From assembly GCF_002196705.1 (NCBI RefSeq), contig NZ_NADJ01000015.1:96647-160646 (forward strand): 64,000 bases of DNA, written 5' to 3'. The stretch is from Desulfosporosinus sp. FKB. Its GTDB lineage: Bacteria; Bacillota; Desulfitobacteriia; Desulfitobacteriales; Desulfitobacteriaceae. The position numbers and the translations under genes were made by a program. Shown piece after piece: positions 41,392 to 49,634 of the stretch (its first letter is position 1; every line of letters begins with the position of its first letter). A model generated the notes under the pieces. It had not been told where the DNA came from and did no database searches. It saw nothing but the letters and a program-made list of their open reading frames with translations.

Positions 41392-44300
41392 ATGTCAGTG
41401 GTTAGTGAAAAAGTTACTGCCCGACTCCAAGAAATTTTTGGCGAAAGGATACGGATTGATCGAATCGAAAAGAAACTCTATTCGTATGATGTTGGGGCCC
41501 TGCCTTTTCTGATTAAGCCTTTTGTCCCTGTTGGCATTGCTGGTGCAGTCGTGCGGCCAATGAGTGAAGAAGAAATCGTACAGTTGGTTCAGCTTTCCCG
41601 GCAAGAGAATATTCAACTTGTTCCCAGAGGTTCAGCCACCTCCGGCTATGGCGGTGCTTTACCGGCGGAGGGAGCTATTGTGGTAGACTTGAGCGGCATG
41701 AATAAGCTTATCGCTGAAGATTTCAGTCAACAAATAGTTCGCGTTCAGCCGGGGATCATTTGGGAACAACTGCAAAAACAAATTAACAAAAATAATTTGG
41801 ATTTGCGGCTTTATCCCACCTCCCTCCCCGCTTCAACCGTTGGAGGCTGGCTGGCCCAAGGCGGTTCCGGATTTGGTTCCTATGAGTTTGGACAGTTTAA
41901 AGAAAATGTTTTGGCTGCCAGGGTTGTTATGCCTTCCGGTGAAATTAAGGAATTCAGCGGCCAGGAATTAGCGACCTATATTGCGGATGCCGAAGGAATT
42001 ACTGGAATCATTAGTGAAGTGACCCTCAAAGTCCGAGAATTGCTGAAAGAGATACACCGAGCTTTTGCGTTCAAGGATTCTCAATCCTTAGGCGATGCTT
42101 TAAAGGCCATCTCCTATAATAAATTACCCATTTGGTCCATAACTTTCCTCAACCCGGAATCCATGCGCTTGAAGAAAAAACTGCCTCATAAACATGGTCA
42201 TCCCTATGAAGAGGCTAATCCTCAGGTAAAGCCGCAGCTTCCGGAAGCTTTTGTCATGGTCCTGGCCTATCCTGAGTCACGCAGCTCAAACATCAATATT
42301 CCGTTAATGAAAATTATTGAGGCTAATAAAGGGAAAGAACTAGCGTCAGAAGCTGCTGAACACGAATGGGATTTGCGTTTTGCCCCCATGCGTTTAAAAC
42401 GGATTGGTCCTTCCATTATTACAACTGAAGTTATTGTGCCCACTAAAAACTTAACAGCCGTTTTAAAAGATATTGAGAAGAAAATAAAACAGCCTTTTGT
42501 TGCCGAAGGTATGGTCGGCAAAGATGATAAAGTTACTATTTTAGGATTTATTCCTCATGATGAACGTTCCTTAGCCTTCAACCCGGCTTATGCTCTGGCC
42601 ATTTCCGTTATTAATATTGCTAAGAAATACGAGGGTACGGCCTATTCAACCGGTTTGTATTTTAAAGGTGAAGCTAAGAGCGTTTTAGGTACTGAGCGTT
42701 ATCAAAAACTGACTGCCTATAAGGCAAAAGTCGATCCCCATAATTTGTTGAACCCCAATAAGGTGATAGGCTCTGGCCTCATTAATTATATTATGAATTT
42801 GGCTTCGTTATTTGAACCACTGATTCGGCCGATTGCTAATGCGGCTACAGCTCCAACGGGCGATCTCTCTGAAAGAACCAAAGAAAAAAATGGAGTTCCA
42901 GGAAGTGTAGCCTTCTTTGCCACTGCTTGTGCCCGTTGCGGTTATTGTGTTTCAACTTGTGAACAGTTTATGGGCCGGGGCTGGGAGTCCCATTCTCCTC
43001 GGGGCAAATATGCCTATTTAAGAGAGGTTATTGCAGGCCGAGAGAAATTCGACCAAGAAATGGTCAATAAGTTTCTCCTCTGTACCACTTGTGAAGTCTG
43101 TAATACCCGTTGTCAACTGAATATCCCCGTAGAGCATAACTGGATGACGATGCGGGGGCAATTAGTTCATGAAGAAAAGCGAATGACCTTCCCGCCCTTT
43201 GAAATGATGGCTGCATCCCTGCGCGGAGAAAAGAATATATGGGCCGGCAAGCAGAAAAAAAGAGCTGACTGGCTCCCAGAGGACATTAAGCCAAAGATTA
43301 AGGAAAAAGCCGAGGTTATGTACTTTGCCGGCTGTACGGCATCCTTAGTCAACAGTGATGTTGCTGTATCGACTGTGCGTATTCTGGATAAGGCCGGTAT
43401 CGATTTTACCTATCTGGGCACTGATGAGGCTTGCTGCGGCATACCTATGAAGGTGGCCGGTAAATGGGATGTCTTTGAAGAAATTTTCGAGCACAACGTT
43501 AACGAAGCGAAAAAACGCGGTGCTAAAACAATCGTTACCTCTTGCCCAGCATGTGGCTTAGTCTGGAAAGAACTTTACGCCGACTTGGCTCGGAGAAAGG
43601 GAATTGACTATCCGTTTAAAGTCAAGCACTACACAGAAATTGCCGCTGAGGCCTTAGCCAAAGGAGATTTGAAGTTTGACCACGAAATAAATGCTAAAAT
43701 TGCCTTCCATGATTCTTGTCATGCTGGGCGTGCCCAAGGAATTTATGAACCGCCTCGTGAACTTATTGCCGCTATCCCGGGCGTAGAATTAGTCGAGATG
43801 GAGCATAACCGCGAAACCGGTTTATGTTGCGGTTCTGTACTGACTCTGATTGGCGAAACACCTGTAGCTCCAAAACTCGGGGGTATGAGAATTCAGGAAG
43901 CCATTGATGTTAAGGCAGATGCCTTGCTAGCCCTTTGCCCTTGCTGTCAGGTTCAATTGAGAACAGCAGCTAAAGCCAATAATTTCGATATTCCGATAAC
44001 GGATTTAGCTCGCTTTATTGCCCAAGGTTTAGGATTTGAAACAGAAGACAAAACAGAATTCTCTTTGGAAATGTGGAGTTACTTTGAGAAATTTATTCTT
44101 TTGATGGATCCCAAAAACATGGCAAAAATCATGGGGGCTCTCTTCCCGCAAATGTTTGCCAACATGCCTGCCGGTATGGTACCGATGATGAAGATAATGA
44201 AATTTATCCCTGGCGGCTTAACCTTAATGGGAAAAATGATGCCTTTGATGATGCCTAAACTGGTTCCGGGAATCATGCCTAAGGTCATGCCGGATATGCT

Positions 44301-44532
44301 GGCCGAAGTTTCGCGCCGCGTCGGTCCACTGCCTGATGATATGGAAGAATTAATGCCTGATCTGCTGCCAAAAACGATGGATGCCTTAATGCCTAACATG
44401 TTGCCGCTACTAGTTCCGTATATTACTCCCATGATGCTTGAATATATCAGAAGCGGTAAAATATCCTCGACAGTCTTAGCTATTGCTGTAACCAGCGAAA
44501 CGCAAAACAAACAGAACGCTGCGGCAAAATAA
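41392..44532 (+). CDS. FAD-linked / Fe-S oxidoreductase (D-lactate or glycolate dehydrogenase type) with Met-rich tail
   Basis: A 1046-residue fusion of the GlcD and GlcF functions. Residues about 30-200 are the FAD-binding domain (PRGSATSGYGGALP, GGWLAQGGSGFGSYEFG); about 210-460 the FAD-oxidase C domain; CARCGYCVSTC and CTTCEVCNTRC (about 513-575) bind two Fe-S clusters; two CCG-type domains follow (AGCTASLV, CCGIPM, HDSCHAGR, CCGSV). From about 908 to the end is a Met/Pro-rich extension with repeated MP units. ATG at 41392 follows GAGGAG. It oxidises a 2-hydroxy acid such as lactate and passes electrons to the membrane. Confidence 0.9.
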   Translation: MSVVSEKVTARLQEIFGERIRIDRIEKKLYSYDVGALPFLIKPFVPVGIAGAVVRPMSEEEIVQLVQLSRQENIQLVPRGSATSGYGGALPAEGAIVVDLSGMNKLIAEDFSQQIVRVQPGIIWEQLQKQINKNNLDLRLYPTSLPASTVGGWLAQGGSGFGSYEFGQFKENVLAARVVMPSGEIKEFSGQELATYIADAEGITGIISEVTLKVRELLKEIHRAFAFKDSQSLGDALKAISYNKLPIWSITFLNPESMRLKKKLPHKHGHPYEEANPQVKPQLPEAFVMVLAYPESRSSNINIPLMKIIEANKGKELASEAAEHEWDLRFAPMRLKRIGPSIITTEVIVPTKNLTAVLKDIEKKIKQPFVAEGMVGKDDKVTILGFIPHDERSLAFNPAYALAISVINIAKKYEGTAYSTGLYFKGEAKSVLGTERYQKLTAYKAKVDPHNLLNPNKVIGSGLINYIMNLASLFEPLIRPIANAATAPTGDLSERTKEKNGVPGSVAFFATACARCGYCVSTCEQFMGRGWESHSPRGKYAYLREVIAGREKFDQEMVNKFLLCTTCEVCNTRCQLNIPVEHNWMTMRGQLVHEEKRMTFPPFEMMAASLRGEKNIWAGKQKKRADWLPEDIKPKIKEKAEVMYFAGCTASLVNSDVAVSTVRILDKAGIDFTYLGTDEACCGIPMKVAGKWDVFEEIFEHNVNEAKKRGAKTIVTSCPACGLVWKELYADLARRKGIDYPFKVKHYTEIAAEALAKGDLKFDHEINAKIAFHDSCHAGRAQGIYEPPRELIAAIPGVELVEMEHNRETGLCCGSVLTLIGETPVAPKLGGMRIQEAIDVKADALLALCPCCQVQLRTAAKANNFDIPITDLARFIAQGLGFETEDKTEFSLEMWSYFEKFILLMDPKNMAKIMGALFPQMFANMPAGMVPMMKIMKFIPGGLTLMGKMMPLMMPKLVPGIMPKVMPDMLAEVSRRVGPLPDDMEELMPDLLPKTMDALMPNMLPLLVPYITPMMLEYIRSGKISSTVLAIAVTSETQNKQNAAAK

Positions 44533-44535
44533 ATA

Positions 44536-44670
44536 TTAAGGGCTGTTGCAAAAGCATAACCGCCCCCCATTAAACAAAATCCTGCATAAATAGTGGTTTA
44601 AATCCTCCACTGCTATGCAGGGTTTTATTTATAAAAACGGATAAATATTCATTATGCAACGGCCCCTTAA
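44536..44670. repeat. MITE-like element with TTAA ends
   Basis: About 135 bases with imperfect terminal inverted repeats (TTAAGGGCTGTTGCA at the left; TTAAGGGGCCGTTGCA read from the right) and an internal hairpin with AATCCTGCAT and ATGCAGGGTT. No reading frame. It sits exactly between two convergent genes, and its right TTAA overlaps the stop codon of the acyltransferase gene. It can also act as a terminator. Confidence 0.55.
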
Positions 44671-45857
44671 TACATACCTGGGTTATTCCTCGAAGAATAT
44701 TTCATCCCTTTAGTAAAGATGCTCCGGTAATATTTATAGCTTGTACCAAGAAAATATTTTGAAAAGGGAAACAGACTTAATAATTGAACCAACTTTACAG
44801 TTAAAATAATAGTTAATATATAAATTAGTAGGCTTAATACCAGGAAACTTTTTATGGGATATACCTTGTCTAATTCCATTGCTACAGCTTGAAGTACAAT
44901 AACATGAGCTAAATAAGCCGAGTAAGAATACGGGGAGGTTTCTTTAAATAGACGATAAAGCTTCGGCTTTTGGCTAATAACGTAAGATGCTAAACTATAC
45001 AACATCAAAATTGACACAATCATATATGAAACTTTAAGAAAACAGTACAGATATCCGATCGTTATATATTTATGTCCAGGAAAATGGGGGTTTATTTGAA
45101 TGTAATAAATATAGAGCAACAGCGGTATATAAGTGAGTAATATAAGTTTTCGATAACGTTGGAGCAACGCTATTAAATTAGGATACCCAAAAATGACATA
45201 GGCTCCAACTACGAAATAAATTGACCATAATAAAGGCGTTCGATCAATAAACATTTGTTCATTATATGTTGGTGTATTAAATAATCTTTTCCCAATCAAT
45301 AAAGTAACCCCATTATTTTTAAGAAGAATTAGATATAACACAAAACAAATCAATAAGAAACCCACTTTATAAAATTTGGGTAATTTTTGTATATGCTTGG
45401 ACAACCATAATATTAACGGAAAGAATAAATAAATTCTTAAAATCATCGACATATACCATAGATGATACCTTCCGGTTCCAGCAGCCAATTGCCCGATGAA
45501 ATTGTCAAAAGAAGCCTGACCATACAGTTTAGCATCCATAATATTTATGATTGACCAGATCACATAAGGCAGAAAAATATAAAGTATGCGCTTTTTATAA
45601 AACGTCAGTATATTTATTCTTTCAGTATGATTATAGAATAGACTGATCGCGGTAACCAAAACAAACATTGGTACAGCGGGTTGGGCAATAACATAAAATA
45701 AATTTAGAATTAGTGATTCAGAAAAACCTGCCCCTGCCCGCCAGGCATATGCTCCAAAAACGTGCTGGGCTACGACGAATACAAAGCCAATCATTCTTAG
45801 TACGTCTAATTCTTTAATATGTTCTTTCTGCATATCTAACCACTTTTCATCAATCAT
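44667..45857 (-). CDS. Acyltransferase 3 family membrane protein
   Basis: A 396-residue protein with about 10 TM segments. The start LDVLRMIGFVFVVAQHVFG has the conserved arginine and histidine of acyltransferase 3 enzymes (OafA/WecH type), and FVLVTAISLFYNH and YSAYLAHVIVLQAV follow. These enzymes add acetyl or other acyl groups to surface polysaccharides or related molecules. A second, more distant member is at 57487. The first ATG is kept; a later one at codon 9 is possible. No polysaccharide genes adjoin. Confidence 0.85.
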   Translation of the reverse strand: MIDEKWLDMQKEHIKELDVLRMIGFVFVVAQHVFGAYAWRAGAGFSESLILNLFYVIAQPAVPMFVLVTAISLFYNHTERINILTFYKKRILYIFLPYVIWSIINIMDAKLYGQASFDNFIGQLAAGTGRYHLWYMSMILRIYLFFPLILWLSKHIQKLPKFYKVGFLLICFVLYLILLKNNGVTLLIGKRLFNTPTYNEQMFIDRTPLLWSIYFVVGAYVIFGYPNLIALLQRYRKLILLTYIPLLLYIYYIQINPHFPGHKYITIGYLYCFLKVSYMIVSILMLYSLASYVISQKPKLYRLFKETSPYSYSAYLAHVIVLQAVAMELDKVYPIKSFLVLSLLIYILTIILTVKLVQLLSLFPFSKYFLGTSYKYYRSIFTKGMKYSSRNNPGMY

Positions 45858-45895
45858 AAGCCTAAAGAGCGGCTGTTCTTATTCTATATATTTTC

Positions 45896-46576
45896 CTATC
45901 TGTTTTTTCCTACTGGACAAACCCTCCTGCATTCCCAGCAGGCATACACCCAATAACCTTTGGGCAGAGTTTTTCCGACAATACTCCGGCAAAGCTTTTG
46001 AATAACTATTTGCTCTTCCTTTATAGCACCAACGGGGCAGGCATCAAGGCATAGTCGACAACTTTGGGGACACAGTTCCTTCTCGACGAGTGGGTCAGAC
46101 TCTAAATCTAAATCGGTGAGCACGGAAACCAGATGGACTCTGTTTCCGTACTGCGGAGTAATAAGAAGAGAGTTTTTTCCCAGGATACCCAAACCTGCCG
46201 CCTGAGCAGCATGTTTATGGGACAAATCCCCCATCCCCCGATGATTTTCTTCATCCCAATAAGTATAAGGATCGTCAGCCGGTATAGGTATCGCCTTACC
46301 ACCCATTTTCTCCACAAAAACTGCTACGTCACTTGCGATGTAATCTAACCTTCTGAGTATAGCTTGGAAGGTATTGGTATAGGCCGTACCAAGACTTCCA
46401 CAGACAAGTTGGTCGGAAATCTTTTTAGCTATAACCACGACAGATTTCGTTTCCGGCATAATGTCGGTAGGATGGAAACCCGACGGTGCTCCGTCAAAAC
46501 GTTCTACTGAAGCCACCCCTACAAGATCAGCTCCTAAGTTTAAGGCGCTTGTTTTAATTTCTTCCTTCAAACCCAT
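45896..46576 (-). CDS. QueG-like 4Fe-4S protein
   Basis: A 226-residue iron-sulfur protein resembling the C-terminal part of epoxyqueuosine reductase and related proteins: GADLVGVASVERF, GNRVHLVSVLTDLDLE, then a ferredoxin motif CPQSCRLCLDACPVGA and a second set CRSIVGK...CWECRRVCPVG. The eight cysteines suit two 4Fe-4S clusters. It is shorter than QueG (about 380) and lacks the cobalamin-contacting N-terminal extension, so it is probably a ferredoxin-type relative of unknown substrate. ATG at 46576 follows AAGGAG. Confidence 0.8.
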   Translation of the reverse strand: MGLKEEIKTSALNLGADLVGVASVERFDGAPSGFHPTDIMPETKSVVVIAKKISDQLVCGSLGTAYTNTFQAILRRLDYIASDVAVFVEKMGGKAIPIPADDPYTYWDEENHRGMGDLSHKHAAQAAGLGILGKNSLLITPQYGNRVHLVSVLTDLDLESDPLVEKELCPQSCRLCLDACPVGAIKEEQIVIQKLCRSIVGKTLPKGYWVYACWECRRVCPVGKNR

Positions 46577-46689
46577 GTACTGTTCTCCTTCCTTACTTGA
46601 GAAATAATTAGTATCGTTTAAAAACAAGTACCAATTAAAGCCATCACTCTTGAAGCTAACATTTTCGAAAGTTTTTCGCTGCTGCTGAT

Positions 46690-46848
46690 TTGTTAATACT
46701 GTTTACAGGACTATTACGGCATCTACAGAGTGGTAGTTCGATTGAATTATTGGATACTTACATCATATTAGGGATAGATCCACAAAATCCCCTAAATATC
46801 GATCCTTATATAGAGGATTCTATCGAATTATGTCGAATTCTTCGTTAA
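46690..46848 (+). CDS. Possible small unannotated frame (52 aa)
   Basis: An open frame with protein-like composition, GLLRHLQSGSSIELLDTYII then LGIDPQNPLNIDPYIEDSIE, ends 45 bases before the next gene. The start would be TTG and has no ribosome-binding site; it may be a gene remnant. Confidence 0.3.
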   Translation: MLILFTGLLRHLQSGSSIELLDTYIILGIDPQNPLNIDPYIEDSIELCRILR

Positions 46849-46893
46849 TATCTATAATGTCTATTCTGAAATGTATTAAAGCGAGGAAGATTT

Positions 46894-47160
46894 ATGACCA
46901 GAAAGCAATTTGCTCACAAAAATGGTTTCAGCACTTATCATGAGATGCAAACTTCAAGTCGAGTGGTGTTTAAGGACACGAGCTCTTGGCTGGTAACACT
47001 CACAGAATACGGATTCTTAGCTTGGATTGACACATCTTTAGAAAAGCCTCTTGGCTATTTTGATTCTTTTGAGCTTGCAAAGCAAGAGATACTTGACGCA
47101 GTGAATCAGGCATTTGACACAACAAAATCACATCAGAACTTAATTAATCTTAAACTCTAA
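46894..47160 (+). CDS. Hypothetical 88-aa protein
   Basis: An 88-residue soluble protein behind AGCGAGGAAG. It has a central aromatic beta region (WLVTLTEYGFLAWIDTSLEK) and a C-terminal helix (FELAKQEILDAVNQAFDTTK). No family is recognised. It is convergent with the GGDEF-EAL gene, and their 3' ends overlap by four bases. Confidence 0.55.
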   Translation: MTRKQFAHKNGFSTYHEMQTSSRVVFKDTSSWLVTLTEYGFLAWIDTSLEKPLGYFDSFELAKQEILDAVNQAFDTTKSHQNLINLKL

Positions 47161-48866
47161 GCTCCTATGCCCTCACTACCTAGGTCAGTTTCGACACTAA
47201 TACCATTTTTAAGGAGTTCCGCCATGATCTCGGTTGAAACTGGTTTACTAAAAAAGTAGCCCTGAATTTGATCACACTCAAGAGTATCCAGTCCTTTTAA
47301 TTCTTCCAAGGTCTCCACGCCTTCTCCTATGGTTTGGAAATTCATAACCTTAGAGATTTTGATAATCGCTTCCGCCAACGTCATTAATTTTGAATTTGTG
47401 TTAAGGTTTTGGACAAACACGCGATCGATTTTGATGGTATCAATTGGTAAATCAACCAGATAGCTCAAGGAAGAATATCCTGTACCAAAATCATCAATAG
47501 CCAAGCCGATCCCCATCGCCCGAAGTCGTTGTAACGTAGTTACTGATTTATCAAGTCCATACAAACCAACATTTTCTGTGATCTCTAATTCAAGATTCTC
47601 CGGGGGGAAGCCAGTCTGCTTTAAGACTCGATTCACCGTCTCTTCAAATTGATCGTGAATTAATTGAATCGGTGAAATATTAACCGATAATCTCAGCTGC
47701 GATAACCCCTGGTTAAACCATGACTTAGCATCTCGACATGCCGTTTCCAGCACCCATTCACCAATAGGTATAATTATCCCCGCTTCTTCGGCTATAGGAA
47801 TAAACTCTGTTGGTGTAATCAAACCGAGCTTATTATTTTTCCAGCGAATTAATGCCTCGACACCAACAATCTGCTGCGTCCTCGCAATAACCTGAGGCTG
47901 ATAACTTAATGTGAATTCATCTCGCCCGAGAGCAAACTCTAACTGATTTTTTATTTCCAACTTACGAAAAATCCTTGTATCGATCTCTTTGGAGTAAAAT
48001 CGATAGTTACTTCCTTCTCTTTGCTTAGCTAAGTACATAGCAGCGTCTGCATGTTCCAACAAGACTTCCATACTCAGCCCATTATGTGGGTAAAGGACAA
48101 TGCCAATGCTAAGATTGACTCGGATTTCTCTTCCCTGGACATTAAGGGGCTTTTCAAAGGATTCAATAATTGTTTGAGCAATCTCTTCGACCTCGTCTAC
48201 AGACGTTACTTTATCGATCAAAATAGTAAATTCATCGCCACCCATTCTCGCCACAAGACTTTCATCGCTAACACACTTTGCTAACTGTTTGGCGACTTCT
48301 ATGATCAATAAGTCACCAGCAGCGTGTCCGAAGGTATCATTGACCATCTTAAAGCGATCAAGGTCTATAAACATAATTGCAATCATCGTTGGATAGGGAT
48401 TATCGTTAATTAACTCTGATAATTTATCAATGAACTTACGTCGATTAGGAAGACTGCTCAATTCATCATGATATGCCATCGATTTCATGGTGCTTAACGC
48501 GATTTCCAATTCGTTGTGTTTTAGTTTAAGACGATCCGCCAATATCCCCATTCCAATCGCTGTAGCAAATAACCCCAGAGAAAGCGTTACTAGAACAATA
48601 CCGTTATTCCCATTGTTGACCCCCATAAAATTGAAATACCTCTCTGACAATTTGTACGTAAGCTGGATACTTACACTAAAAAGAGCAGTAATGAACCCAC
48701 CTTTTAAACCATAATAGTAGGCCAAGATCATCGCGGGTATTATATAGAGCATCCACATCAAATCACCAGGAACGAGTTGTATATAATCTGTTACTACAGG
48801 TATAAGGAAACAGATAAAAATAACAATCCAATGTGACCAGTGAACTCGAGATCGTTTTAATAACAT
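47157..48866 (-). CDS. Membrane GGDEF-EAL protein
   Basis: A 569-residue protein with five or six N-terminal TM segments (1-115), a GGDEF domain with ARMGGDEFTILI at about 210, and a complete EAL domain (GVEALIRW, ELEITENV, IDDFGTGYSSLSYL, KIDRVFVQNL, GEGVETLEEL). All catalytic residues of the EAL domain are present, so phosphodiesterase activity toward cyclic di-GMP is likely; the GGDEF motif is intact too. AGGAAG precedes the ATG. It is monocistronic. Confidence 0.93.
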   Translation of the reverse strand: MLLKRSRVHWSHWIVIFICFLIPVVTDYIQLVPGDLMWMLYIIPAMILAYYYGLKGGFITALFSVSIQLTYKLSERYFNFMGVNNGNNGIVLVTLSLGLFATAIGMGILADRLKLKHNELEIALSTMKSMAYHDELSSLPNRRKFIDKLSELINDNPYPTMIAIMFIDLDRFKMVNDTFGHAAGDLLIIEVAKQLAKCVSDESLVARMGGDEFTILIDKVTSVDEVEEIAQTIIESFEKPLNVQGREIRVNLSIGIVLYPHNGLSMEVLLEHADAAMYLAKQREGSNYRFYSKEIDTRIFRKLEIKNQLEFALGRDEFTLSYQPQVIARTQQIVGVEALIRWKNNKLGLITPTEFIPIAEEAGIIIPIGEWVLETACRDAKSWFNQGLSQLRLSVNISPIQLIHDQFEETVNRVLKQTGFPPENLELEITENVGLYGLDKSVTTLQRLRAMGIGLAIDDFGTGYSSLSYLVDLPIDTIKIDRVFVQNLNTNSKLMTLAEAIIKISKVMNFQTIGEGVETLEELKGLDTLECDQIQGYFFSKPVSTEIMAELLKNGISVETDLGSEGIGA

Positions 48867-49435
48867 ATTTTCACTACTTCCTGCTAATTAATATAACAAA
48901 AGTCTTAAATCCTTTACTTTTAACTTGGTGTTTATAAGTATTTGTTAACTTAGCCTTATCTGGCAAACAGCTAATTGATATGATTACATTTTCTTACATT
49001 TATCCCTGAAACAAAGAACTGATTACTTAGATATTGTTGTTTATTCGACATAACTAAGATCAATCCTTTACAATAAATAAATAATTTATTTCAAGCTGTA
49101 AGTGTCTAAACTATCGAAATATAATCTCATTATGTGGTATTTGTTAAAACACATAATTATTTGAAAACAACTGTCAAGACGATAACAAAAAGGACCGAAC
49201 TCGAAATTCAGTCCTTTATCATAATTTTATTCATACAACAGAATTAAACTTACCTGATTTTTCTTCAGAGATCTTACCGATCTTTATCTCGACGCAAATC
49301 TCATCTTGAGCCCGGTTTTACGCGAGATGCCTTCATTCGTCTCTTGAGGATCTTTCCCCTACCCAATTTGAAAATTCAGTAACAGGCATACTTCAGACTC
49401 CTATCGATTAGGTCTATCTACAGATTAATACAACT
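48867..49435. other. Intergenic stretch
   Basis: About 570 bases. Holds a terminator at 49187-49217. Between 49218 and 49435 short fragments of reading frames appear on the minus strand with in-frame stops, possibly an eroded gene; none is supported. Confidence 0.4.
49187..49217. terminator. Hairpin terminator
   Basis: Arms AAAGGACCGAA and TTCAGTCCTTT with one mismatch and a 9-base loop. Confidence 0.6.
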
Positions 49436-49603
49436 CTAAAGTACTTTAAAGCCTATAATGAATACAATCAGCAGGATAATTCCCAGGCTTAATGAATATC
49501 CTATAAGCTTTTTTTCAATTGGTAGCAAGTCGAACCATTCCTCCGCCTGCATTTCTGTCTTCGCATTTGGCTGTTGTCCTGCATTTGAGCTAACTTCTGC
49601 CAC
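49436..49603 (-). CDS. Small single-TM protein, partner of UPF0324 transporter
   Basis: A GTG at 49603 behind a strong AAGGAGGTG opens a 55-codon frame: a polar head of about 32 residues (MAEVSSNAGQQPNAKTEMQA) and one TM helix (SLSLGIILLIVFIIGFKVL). It lies 31 bases after the UPF0324-type transporter on the same strand, so it is translated from the same message. Likely a small accessory subunit or modulator; no family is recognised. Confidence 0.72.
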   Translation of the reverse strand: MAEVSSNAGQQPNAKTEMQAEEWFDLLPIEKKLIGYSLSLGIILLIVFIIGFKVL

Positions 49604-49634
49604 TAGCTGCACCTCCTTATCAGGATAATGAAAT

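Noticed and set aside
49218..49435. Short minus-strand frames downstream of the 55-aa gene
   Set aside because: In-frame stops and no ribosome-binding sites; perhaps an eroded gene but nothing identifiable.
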